Shown in pieces: positions 7,651 through 15,415 of a DNA stretch of 64,000 nucleotides. The position numbers were made by a program, and so were the translations under genes. Below the pieces are notes generated by a model. That model was given only the letters and a program-made list of their open reading frames with translations. It made no database searches and had not been told where the DNA came from. This DNA comes from JANXLS01 sp038227045 (GTDB taxonomy: Bacteria; Planctomycetota; SZUA-567; H5-PLA8), in the NCBI GenBank assembly GCA_038227045.1, contig JBBRQD010000006.1, positions 1-64,000 of the forward strand. The letters run 5' to 3'. The first letter of the stretch is position 1. Each line of letters starts with the position of its first letter.

Positions 7651-9516
7651 TCACTTCACTCCCTGACCCTTCAAAAACTCCAGACGCCTGCGTTCCTGCT
7701 CTTCCGCATCCTTCTTGCGCAAATCAATATACGAGCCGGAGAAAATCCGGTCCTCTTTTCCGTCGCCCGCATGAATGATGATCGCCGATTCCGTCAGCAG
7801 TTTTTTCTCCAGCACATTAATATGGTGGCAGCGCGACTGGCACAGCCCGCAGCCTACGCATTTATCCGGCAGCACCACCGGCGCGGCGAAACCGGAACCT
7901 TCAATCGGCAGCCCGTCCTTGTCCACCTCCACGCCCACGCGCACGAATTCCAGCGCGTTGTAGCCGGCGAGCGTGCATTCATCGACGCACATCTGGCAGG
8001 CTTCCTTGCCCGCGTATGGCAGACACGTTTTTTCATTTACGATCGCCAGGCCCATCTTCACGTTGCGTTTTTCAATCAGCGGCAGCGCGCGAATCGCGCC
8101 CGTCGGACAGACATTTCCGCAATTGTTGCAACTCGGGTCGCACCCCGACCAGTTCGCCACGACCTGCGGCGTCCACAGGCCCTCCAGTCCCTGTTCGAAA
8201 CCCATCGGCTGCAGAACATTGTTCGGACACGCCTTGAAACACTCGCCGCAACGAATGCACGCTTGCAAAAATTCCTTCTCGGGAAGACTGCCGGGCGGCC
8301 GGACCGGCACGTATCGATTGGGATCATCGAGCCTCGCGCCATAGACCTTTTTGATTCCAAAAAACGCCAGCGCGCCCGCTGCCGCGCCACTCAGGAATCC
8401 GCGTCGCGCCAGCGGCATTTCACTCGTCGGCGGATCGTTCTCCTTCTTGAGGTCGGTGAGGTTCCAGCGCTCGACGAATTTGATCGCGTGCGTCGGGCAT
8501 ACTCCGCCGCAAGTCTGGCAGAGCGTGCAGTCGGCCGTCCGCGTGGTGAAGTCCGGTTTGATCGCGTCGAAGGGACAGATCTCGACGCATTTGTTGCATT
8601 TGATGCAGCTCGATTCGACTTTGCGCTCGCCCACGCGCCAGAAATTGAAGACCGAAAAAACCGCGCCCGACGGACACACATAGCGGCACCAGAAACGCGG
8701 CCGGAAAAAGCCGAGAACGAGCACGACGATGAACAGCACGATCGACACGAAATGCCCGGCGTTCAGCGGCGGCACCTGATGCCAGCCGCGCGAGAAGCCC
8801 ATTTGAAGCGGCGAGAGCACGAAAAGAAATCCGCGCGTGATGACAGGAATCGCCGCCACCACGCCCGTGAGCAGCACACCGAACATCGCCGCGATCAGCA
8901 CCCCCGTCAGGATGTAATACTTGAGATGCACCCACCAGCCGTCGTGCTTGACGCGGAAGCGCTCGACGCGCTTTCCCACCGTCCAATCGAAGAGATCGAT
9001 CAGCGTGCCCAGCGGGCAAATGTAGCCGCAGAATCCGCGTGGAAAAAGCACGCAAACCCCCAGCATCACGCCCGCCCACGCCAGCGACCACACCCACGTC
9101 CGCGAGGCGATCGCCGTCGAGATGCTCACGAGCGGATCGATGGCCAGAAATGTTTCCGCCGGAACGATTTCCTTGCCCGCCCGATTGTCCGCATGATGCG
9201 ATGCAACCATCGTTCCGTTCGGCAGCGCAATTTTAGAACCCGGCTGTGCCGAATAAGGCCAGCAGAACCAGAAGAAGAAAATCAAAAAGAGCACGAAACA
9301 GGCGGCTTGGATTACACGCCGCGTCGGCGCGGAATACCATGTCGGGCCGATTTTTTTCAATACGCGCCGGACCCATCCGGGCTTGGCATTCAGCGGATCG
9401 GAGAGCCACGCCACCGGCAGAATCCGGCGCGCCGCGCGCGTGAAAAATCCCGGCGGCTTGGGCTGCCAGGCTTTAGTCGGACGGCGCAGGAACGGAAGGA
9501 AGAAGTCGAGCCGCAT
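7651..9516 (-). CDS. NapH/NapG-like membrane polyferredoxin fusion
   Basis: The 621-residue protein joins two parts. The N-terminal half is NapH/NosR-like: membrane segments near 69-88, 143-160, 199-225 and 256-272, with CGYICPLG at 163-170 and CRYVCPSG at 277-284, then two 4Fe-4S clusters (CIKCNKCVEICP at 304-315; CTLCQTCGGVCP at 330-341). At 371-390 a twin-arginine segment (ARRGFLSGAAAG plus a hydrophobic run) opens a NapG-like half with cysteine clusters at 420-430, 459-470, 498-514 and 553-563. Such proteins pass electrons from quinol to periplasmic oxidoreductases. No nitrate or other terminal reductase is adjacent. The start at 9516 was preferred over one 36 codons upstream because it gives the compact MRLDFF N-terminus. 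A separate NosR-like gene lies at 51713. Confidence 0.8.
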   Translation of the reverse strand: MRLDFFLPFLRRPTKAWQPKPPGFFTRAARRILPVAWLSDPLNAKPGWVRRVLKKIGPTWYSAPTRRVIQAACFVLFLIFFFWFCWPYSAQPGSKIALPNGTMVASHHADNRAGKEIVPAETFLAIDPLVSISTAIASRTWVWSLAWAGVMLGVCVLFPRGFCGYICPLGTLIDLFDWTVGKRVERFRVKHDGWWVHLKYYILTGVLIAAMFGVLLTGVVAAIPVITRGFLFVLSPLQMGFSRGWHQVPPLNAGHFVSIVLFIVVLVLGFFRPRFWCRYVCPSGAVFSVFNFWRVGERKVESSCIKCNKCVEICPFDAIKPDFTTRTADCTLCQTCGGVCPTHAIKFVERWNLTDLKKENDPPTSEMPLARRGFLSGAAAGALAFFGIKKVYGARLDDPNRYVPVRPPGSLPEKEFLQACIRCGECFKACPNNVLQPMGFEQGLEGLWTPQVVANWSGCDPSCNNCGNVCPTGAIRALPLIEKRNVKMGLAIVNEKTCLPYAGKEACQMCVDECTLAGYNALEFVRVGVEVDKDGLPIEGSGFAAPVVLPDKCVGCGLCQSRCHHINVLEKKLLTESAIIIHAGDGKEDRIFSGSYIDLRKKDAEEQERRRLEFLKGQGVK

Positions 9517-9634
9517 GGAGGAACCCGAAATGGGGCCAATAGATTGGAGACGCGGAAATGTGCTCGTTGGTTTTGAATACACTTCGCTGGCCGATAGAGC
9601 GGCTCCTGTATTGAAAAAAGGCAAGAGCGCGCTC

Positions 9635-10210
9635 TTACATAACCGCGATGGCTCGCCTCAATGCGTCCGAAGAGTCGCGCCGAAAGCGCGCCTGAAGATA
9701 TCGTGTCCACGGATACGCGATCCGGGACAGAATATGGCGCGGGCGCGAAAACGCCAAGATGTCATAGCTCACGTCACCGCTCGCCCGGTCCCACTCGACC
9801 AGAAAGCGTTCTTCACCCGTTTCCATGTGCCCCGGCAACGTTCCATAAGCGAATCCAAATCGGCAGATCGGCCCTTCTTCATCCACGACATAGACGATTC
9901 GGCACGCGTTCAAGGTCCACAAGCCAACCGATCGCGCGACGATCGCGACCGTCGCGTCTTTTTCGAGGCGTGGGTCAGATGGCGTGGCCTCGACCCAACC
10001 CAAATCGAATTGCTTCCAACTCCGGAGCGCGGTTTTGGCTGCCGTAAAAACGGCTTCTCCCTCGCCGAGTTTGACTCGGCTTTGGTCGAGAGTGAAATCG
10101 GCGGGCGGCGTTGCCGCCGTCGCTCCCACCGCATTATAGGAGAAATCCAGCGGCATTTGAGTTTTCAGAAATCGCCGAATACACTCGTCTGACGGTTTGG
10201 ACAGATACAA
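9635..10210 (-). CDS. DUF1990 family protein
   Basis: The 191-residue protein matches DUF1990 as I know it. FSYNAVGAT (23-31), GEGEAVFTAAKTALRSW (49-65), FDLGWVEATP (68-77), ACRIVYVVDEEG, RFGFAYGTLPGHMETGEERF and the C-terminal YDILAFSRPRH all fit. The biochemical function is unknown; the fold is thought to be SRPBCC-like, but I cannot show that here. There is no signal peptide, so it should be cytoplasmic. It lies upstream of the iron-sulfur fusion on the same strand with a 118-base gap and is divergent from the amine oxidase gene (66-base gap). Confidence 0.8.
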   Translation of the reverse strand: MYLSKPSDECIRRFLKTQMPLDFSYNAVGATAATPPADFTLDQSRVKLGEGEAVFTAAKTALRSWKQFDLGWVEATPSDPRLEKDATVAIVARSVGLWTLNACRIVYVVDEEGPICRFGFAYGTLPGHMETGEERFLVEWDRASGDVSYDILAFSRPRHILSRIAYPWTRYLQARFRRDSSDALRRAIAVM

Positions 10211-10276
10211 TGTAAAGCTCCTTACTATTTCAATTCCCGCGCAGCATACTCTACGATTTCCTCAGGAAAGCAATCC

Positions 10277-11905
10277 ATGGCCCGAACCCTACTCCTTCGT
10301 TCGATTGATCGGTATTTTCGAAAATTCAAACGAGCCGATAAACTTGGCCTTTCCATTGAAGCGCTCGAAGATTCGGAGGCGTCGTCGCAGCCCAGCCGGC
10401 GTCAGTTTCTCTTCGGAGCCGCCGCAGTTGCAGCGGGACTGACGCTTGTCCGTCCCGCGCGAGGTTTCGTGGAGCGCGCGTCGAACCCACGCATCGCGAT
10501 AGTCGGCGCGGGCATCTCGGGCCTGTCGTGCGCGCTGGCCCTTGCGGACAAAGGCATCGCATCGACCGTATATGAAGCGTCCGCGCGCGTGGGAGGACGG
10601 ATCTTTTCGAACAGCAACGGCTACTGGTCCGACAATCAGGTTACGGAATGGTGCGGCGAATTCATCGACAGTGAGCACGTGACGATGCGCGCTCTCGCGA
10701 ATCGATTCAATCTCCCGCTTGAAAACGTTCACGACGTCGAACCGGCTGGAAGCACCGACACTTATTTTTTCAATGACACATACTATCCGCGCGCGGACGC
10801 TGTCGCGGATTTTCAAGCCGTGTACACAGCGGTGCAGACCGACGCTGCGAACACCGACGATCCACAGACAGGCGAGTTGACCGCCAAAGGCAAAGCGCTC
10901 GACCGGACAAGCATCGCGCGCTGGATTCAAACCCGCGTGCCGGGCGGCCTCGGCTCGCGAATGGGCCGATTGCTCGATGCCGCTTACGCGACGGAATACG
11001 GCGCGGACACGCGCGATCAAAGCGCGCTGAACCTCGTCTACCAACTGTCGGCCAGCGACAGAGATTTCGAATTGTACGGCACATCCGACGAGGCATTTCA
11101 CATTCGCGGCGGAAACGATCGGCTGACGTCCGCGATGGCAGACGCGCTTCCGGCGATGGGCGCGACGATCCAATTGGGAACGCGCATGGAATCGCTGCGC
11201 AAACTTTCCGACGGCACGTACCGCCTTGGATTCGATTCGGGCGGATCCTCCCAGGAAGTGAATGCGGACCTGGTGGTGCTGACGCTTCCATTCGCTGTAC
11301 TGCGCTCCCTCGACAATCGCCACGCCGGGTTTGATGCACTGAAGCATAAGGCGATTAGTGCGTTAGGCCGCGGGCGCAATGGAAAGTTGCAACTGCAATT
11401 CAACACGCGCCTGTGGAATGAAACCGGGCCGTGGGGTGTGAGCACTGGCACGACATTCTCGGATATCGGCTATCAAAATTCCTGGGAGCCGACGCGCGGG
11501 CAGCCCGGACTCAGTGGCATTCTCAACGACTATACCGGGGGCGCGAACACCATGCGGCACATGAAAACGCGGCAGGTGTTTGCGGACATTTCAGACGCGG
11601 GTGTGCAACAGGATGCCGTGGTATTTCTGGACCGCATCGAGCGCGTTTATCCCGGCGTGAAACCGCTTTGGAACGGCAAGGCAACCTGCTCGCTCCCACA
11701 TCTGTCTTCGAATTTCAATTGCTCCTATTCGTATTATCGCGTGGGTCAAATCAATGCGTTCGGGGACACGGAACGCGATCGTCAGGGCAACGTGTTTTTT
11801 GCCGGCGAACACACCTCGATCGATTTTCAAGGCTTCATGGAAGGCGCCGCCGCGGAAGGCCAGCGCGCGGCGGGAGAGATTTTGACGCAACTGGGAGTCC
11901 TGTGA
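10277..11905 (+). CDS. Tat-exported flavin monoamine oxidase family protein
   Basis: This 542-residue FAD-dependent amine oxidase has an N-terminal extension ending in a Tat signal: RRQFLFGAAAVAAGLTL at 41-57. The Rossmann dinucleotide motif follows (IAIVGAGISGLS at 73-84, acidic E100, GGR at 106-108). The C-terminal FAD motif FFAGEHTSIDFQGFMEGA is near 507-524. The family oxidises primary or polyamines, or L-amino acids, to aldehydes or keto acids with H2O2 release; the substrate here is not evident. The Tat signal implies folding with FAD in the cytosol and action in the periplasm or at the membrane. The start is ATG 10277 with AGGAAA upstream. It converges with the Gfo/Idh/MocA gene after 21 bases. 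Confidence 0.85.
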   Translation: MARTLLLRSIDRYFRKFKRADKLGLSIEALEDSEASSQPSRRQFLFGAAAVAAGLTLVRPARGFVERASNPRIAIVGAGISGLSCALALADKGIASTVYEASARVGGRIFSNSNGYWSDNQVTEWCGEFIDSEHVTMRALANRFNLPLENVHDVEPAGSTDTYFFNDTYYPRADAVADFQAVYTAVQTDAANTDDPQTGELTAKGKALDRTSIARWIQTRVPGGLGSRMGRLLDAAYATEYGADTRDQSALNLVYQLSASDRDFELYGTSDEAFHIRGGNDRLTSAMADALPAMGATIQLGTRMESLRKLSDGTYRLGFDSGGSSQEVNADLVVLTLPFAVLRSLDNRHAGFDALKHKAISALGRGRNGKLQLQFNTRLWNETGPWGVSTGTTFSDIGYQNSWEPTRGQPGLSGILNDYTGGANTMRHMKTRQVFADISDAGVQQDAVVFLDRIERVYPGVKPLWNGKATCSLPHLSSNFNCSYSYYRVGQINAFGDTERDRQGNVFFAGEHTSIDFQGFMEGAAAEGQRAAGEILTQLGVL

Positions 11906-11926
11906 GAATCGCAATCGACATCGCGC

Positions 11927-13027
11927 TCACTTGAACTTCCCCAGCTTTGGCGTTTTCTTCAACGGCAGCGCAACGGCTTTCTTCGTCAGCGCACTCTGGT
12001 ATACCGCGAGGATGATTTCCACGGCTTTGCGCGCCTCGGCGCCATCGACCATCAACTTCGTTTTGCCGTTGAGACTGTTGACAAAGTTCTCGAATTGACG
12101 CTGGTGGCCGACGAACGAAATCGCGCGCGGATCGGATGCGCCGCCTTTGCCGGCGTCCTCTTTCGGCGGGCCAAAATCGATCCGTGCCCGTGCGTCGCCG
12201 GGCTCTTCTTTGTCGAATTGAAACAGGGCAAGGTGTCCGCCCTTCAGCCACCCCGAACCTTTTTCGCCGCTGATCTGCACTTCCGCCGGCTGCCCGGGAA
12301 ACATCGCCGTGCTGCCGACAATCACGCCCAGAGCACCGCTTTTGAAACGCAGCGCCGCCACCGCCGCGTCCTCGACTTCAATGCGCTTATGAGCCAGGCA
12401 GCCCGCGTACGCGCTCAGTTCGGCGATGGGGCCGGCGAGCCATTGCAGCATGTCGATCTGATGAATCGATTGGTTCATCAACGCGCCTCCGCCGTCGAGC
12501 TTCCACGTCCCGCGCCAGCCGCCGGAGTCATAATACGCCTGCGTGCGATGCCACGGAACGATCGCGGTGCAGACCGTCAATTTTCCAAAGCGTTTTTTGT
12601 CGAGCGCCGCGCGGATGACCTGCGCGCCGCCAGTCGAGCGCGACTGAAAAACGCCGCCCAGCTTGACGCGGTTTTTTTTGCACGCGGCTATCATCGCGTC
12701 GCAACGTTCCAGCGTGATTTCCATCGGCTTTTCGCTGATGACGTGCTTTTTGGCATTCGCCGCCGCGATCGCTGGCTCCAGATGCGAACCCGAAGGCGTC
12801 GCGATCGTCACGATCTCCAGTCCGGGCGTTTTCAAGAATCGGTCATAGTCTCCGGCCACCACCTCGACGCCAAATTCATTCGCGAACTTCTCTGCCCGCT
12901 CACCGCCATTGCGGGAGAACGCGCAAAGCAGCCGTCCGCCCTCCATCGATTGAATGGCCTTGGCGTGAAAGTCCGCAATAGAACCCAACCCAATAATTCC
13001 AAACCCACGCCCGGACGTAAGCGACAT
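11927..13027 (-). CDS. Gfo/Idh/MocA family oxidoreductase
   Basis: From the ATG at 13027 the protein has 366 residues. The N-terminal Rossmann domain has GIIGLGSIADFH at 10-21, IATPSGSHLEPA at 75-86 and the family's EKP motif at 99-101 (VISEKPMEI). GGALMNQSIHQIDMLQWL in the second half is the helix with the catalytic-type histidine. These enzymes oxidise or epimerise sugars and inositols with NAD(P). No twin-arginine leader is present, unlike many planctomycete paralogues, so it should be cytosolic. GAGGGG-like sequence precedes the ATG (bases 13033-13037 on the plus strand read CCCCT). The substrate is unknown. Confidence 0.88.
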   Translation of the reverse strand: MSLTSGRGFGIIGLGSIADFHAKAIQSMEGGRLLCAFSRNGGERAEKFANEFGVEVVAGDYDRFLKTPGLEIVTIATPSGSHLEPAIAAANAKKHVISEKPMEITLERCDAMIAACKKNRVKLGGVFQSRSTGGAQVIRAALDKKRFGKLTVCTAIVPWHRTQAYYDSGGWRGTWKLDGGGALMNQSIHQIDMLQWLAGPIAELSAYAGCLAHKRIEVEDAAVAALRFKSGALGVIVGSTAMFPGQPAEVQISGEKGSGWLKGGHLALFQFDKEEPGDARARIDFGPPKEDAGKGGASDPRAISFVGHQRQFENFVNSLNGKTKLMVDGAEARKAVEIILAVYQSALTKKAVALPLKKTPKLGKFK

Positions 13028-13061
13028 TTTGTCCCCTCTGGAAAACGCACCTGATCCCGAA

Positions 13062-13147
13062 TTTAATCGCAGATGAACGCGCACGAATTACCTATTGAAG
13101 TTATCTGCGTCCATCCGCGGTAATCTGCGTTCATCAGCGTTTAATTA
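13062..13147. repeat. Inverted repeat of the ATCTGCG/CGCGGAT family
   Basis: TTAATCGCAGATGAACGC at 13063-13080 is an inverted, imperfect copy of GCGTTCATCAGCGTTTAA at 13127-13144. Between them lie ATCTGCGTCCATCCGCGGTAATCTGCG-type repeats. It sits upstream of the Gfo/Idh/MocA gene. The same vocabulary appears at 168-325 and 25801-25958, so this looks like a dispersed intergenic family. Confidence 0.5.
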
Positions 13148-13197
13148 AAACGTTGATGAAAGGAAAGTTATGAGTAGTGATAAGCCCAGGATCAAAG

Positions 13198-14457
13198 CTA
13201 TTCGTCGACAACTTTTCCTGTTGTCGGCCTGCTGGGGTCCGCGATCTTCGCGCGCATGAACACATGCATGTCGAGAAGCTTGAGCAGGATCTCGGCGCGC
13301 TTGGCAAAGGCCTCTGCCGGCACGGGCGAGACGCTTGGAAAATTGACGTCCGCCACCGCTTTTTTCAACGATTGCACAAGGCGGTCGAATTGCTCATCCT
13401 TGGTCTCGTTCGGAAACGGAGCAAACACGGGCAGCGCGCCGTAGCGCATGCACAACCGCGCGACATCTTCCCAATCGTCCGATTCGGTCGACGCTGGCTT
13501 GCGGCCGGGAGCGGGATCGCTGGAGATGAAGACCACTTCGGGCTTATCCTTTGCAAGCACTTCCGGCAAAGACGCCAAAAGCGCACGGGGCATGGCATTC
13601 GCGCCGGTCAATTTGGGCTGCTGCGGCAGCGCGCGCCAGCTCGTCGATAACTTGTACGGCGGGCCTTTTTCGGGGAATCCCGGTCCCACGAACAACGCCG
13701 TCCCGACGGTGACGATTTTGGACGGATACGTTTTTTGCAGCGTAGCGACGTATTCCGGACCGAAGACCATGCCGCCGTCTTCAAACGATTTCCGGGGAGC
13801 TTTATCGGCCACCCATTTGGCCATGGGATCGGCCGGAGTAGTCGGGGGCGTAACGGGTTTTGGCGCAACCGGCGCAACCGGTGCCGCAACCGGCGCGGGT
13901 GCCGGTACATCGGCGACTTCAATCTTCAAGTTGTCAAAGAACACCTCGCATGCCACATATTGAATGCAGATCTGCGCGGTGACACCGGTGGTCCCTGCGG
14001 GGATTGTCACGGTTTTCTTCAGTTCCTGCCACTCCGCCTTGCCGGCTTGCGGCACAAGCCCCTCCTCAACGACCTTTTTTCCGGTGGCGTCTTTTGCTTC
14101 GATCGCGAGCTTGGGCGAGGCCCAAAGCTTGTCGGCAATCGGCAAGTAGGCGAGGGGAAATTTCGCCCAAATGGAGATGTTCAGCGTTTTGCCGGCCGTC
14201 TTCGCGGCGTCCAGGGTCAGCATGACGTACGGAAGTTTATTATCCTTATTGACGAGCTTCACGATTTTGCCATGCCCCGCTTCAGTGAGCAGGGCTATCT
14301 GTGCAGGCTCTGCCTTTGTCCAACCCGGGGGGAGCGAATCGAGGTTGAAGGTATCGAAAGTCTCGTTGACCAGAATTTCGCCGGCAGCGGCGAACGAACA
14401 CAAAAATGCCAGCGCCATGAACGCGGCCGTAATAAGGGTGCGATGCGGTGTTTTCAT
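13198..14457 (-). CDS. Secreted protein with jelly-roll-like and SGNH-like parts
   Basis: The 419-residue product has a signal peptide (about 1-25, ending AAAGE). Residues about 28-185 look like a carbohydrate-binding beta-sandwich: NETFDT near the start, LNISIWAKF in the middle, and FFDNLKIEVAD at the end, a common closing strand of such modules. An Ala/Pro/Val linker (about 186-210) follows. The C-terminal half (PSKIVTVGTAL, PEVVFISSD, SFLKKAV-like helices) resembles a diverged SGNH/GDSL hydrolase core, but I cannot see the GDS and DxxH catalytic motifs. A binding role is therefore more likely than esterase activity. It is encoded 170 bases upstream of the Gfo/Idh/MocA gene on the same strand. 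Confidence 0.5.
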   Translation of the reverse strand: MKTPHRTLITAAFMALAFLCSFAAAGEILVNETFDTFNLDSLPPGWTKAEPAQIALLTEAGHGKIVKLVNKDNKLPYVMLTLDAAKTAGKTLNISIWAKFPLAYLPIADKLWASPKLAIEAKDATGKKVVEEGLVPQAGKAEWQELKKTVTIPAGTTGVTAQICIQYVACEVFFDNLKIEVADVPAPAPVAAPVAPVAPKPVTPPTTPADPMAKWVADKAPRKSFEDGGMVFGPEYVATLQKTYPSKIVTVGTALFVGPGFPEKGPPYKLSTSWRALPQQPKLTGANAMPRALLASLPEVLAKDKPEVVFISSDPAPGRKPASTESDDWEDVARLCMRYGALPVFAPFPNETKDEQFDRLVQSLKKAVADVNFPSVSPVPAEAFAKRAEILLKLLDMHVFMRAKIADPSRPTTGKVVDE

Positions 14458-14646
14458 GATGGTTGTTCGCCAAGGCCCATGTTAATAAATCATAAAAAAG
14501 CGACGAAGACAGTTTACACAGTTTTCTTCCACGAGTCTAGACGGTATAAACCGCAATGGATTCAAAATAAAAAGAACGCTGGCAGTCGTGAGATTAAATT
14601 GCACCGACTTTGAACCTTCAACCTCAAGAATCGTGAGACAAATGCC

Positions 14647-15408
14647 ATGGGAAAACATGCAATCGTAATGGGCGGCGGAATGGGTATCGGCGAAGCGATC
14701 GCGCGCAAGCTGCACGCGGACGGCTGGATTGTCACCATCGTGGACCGCGTCGCGGCTCTAGCCAGCGCCGTGGCCAACGACCTCGGCGAAAACGCGTTCG
14801 GCGAATGCGCGGACATCACCCGGCCCGAACAGCTTGCCGAAATCGCCGCGGTCATGCGCGAGCGCGCCGGAGCCGGCGGGGTGCTCGCGGCCGTGAATTC
14901 CGTGGGCGTCTTCGACTATCGACTCCCCATATTGGAAACCGATCTGGCGAACTTCAACCGCATGTTGAACGTCAACGTGACCGGCGCGTTTCTTTTTTCG
15001 CAAGCCGTCGAACCCCTGCTTGCAGCGAATGCGGCGATGGTTCATATCAGTTCCGTCAACGGGGCTCTCGCCGGCATGCAACTTGGGGCGTACAAAGTGT
15101 CGAAGGCCGCGCTGAACATGCTGGTCCGCTGCCTGGCCTCGGAACTCGCGCGCGATCCTCGCCGCATCCGTGTCAACGCCGTCGCGCCCGGATGGGTGGA
15201 CACGCCCGGCGAACGCCGCGTGCAGGCAGCGCTGGGTACGCCGGGGATTTTCGACGACGCCAACGCAATGAAATTTATTGCGATGCAGCGCCTGACAAAA
15301 GCCACGGAAATCGCCGCCACTGCGGCATACCTCTGCTCGCCCGCGGCCTCAGCAATCACCGGCCAGATCATTCACGTGGATTGTGGAATCTCGAATAGCG
15401 AGGTCTGA
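14647..15408 (+). CDS. Short-chain dehydrogenase/reductase (SDR)
   Basis: This 253-residue classical SDR has the NAD(P) motif GGGMGIG at 9-15, VNSVG at 83-87 in place of NNAG, N110, the catalytic Ser135/136, and YKVSK at 149-153 (Tyr149, Lys153). VNAVAPGWVDTP follows in the usual place. The C-terminal TGQIIHVDCGI is typical. The length is normal and no membrane segment is present. The family reduces or oxidises hydroxyl and keto groups; the substrate is unknown. It converges with the AsmA-like gene (7-base gap) and no functional partner is adjacent. Confidence 0.88.
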   Translation: MGKHAIVMGGGMGIGEAIARKLHADGWIVTIVDRVAALASAVANDLGENAFGECADITRPEQLAEIAAVMRERAGAGGVLAAVNSVGVFDYRLPILETDLANFNRMLNVNVTGAFLFSQAVEPLLAANAAMVHISSVNGALAGMQLGAYKVSKAALNMLVRCLASELARDPRRIRVNAVAPGWVDTPGERRVQAALGTPGIFDDANAMKFIAMQRLTKATEIAATAAYLCSPAASAITGQIIHVDCGISNSEV

Positions 15409-15415
15409 CCTGACT

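Noticed and set aside
7474..9576. Plus-strand open frame of 700 codons antisense to the iron-sulfur fusion
   Set aside because: Arg/His-rich low-complexity translation, while the minus frame has conserved cysteine clusters.
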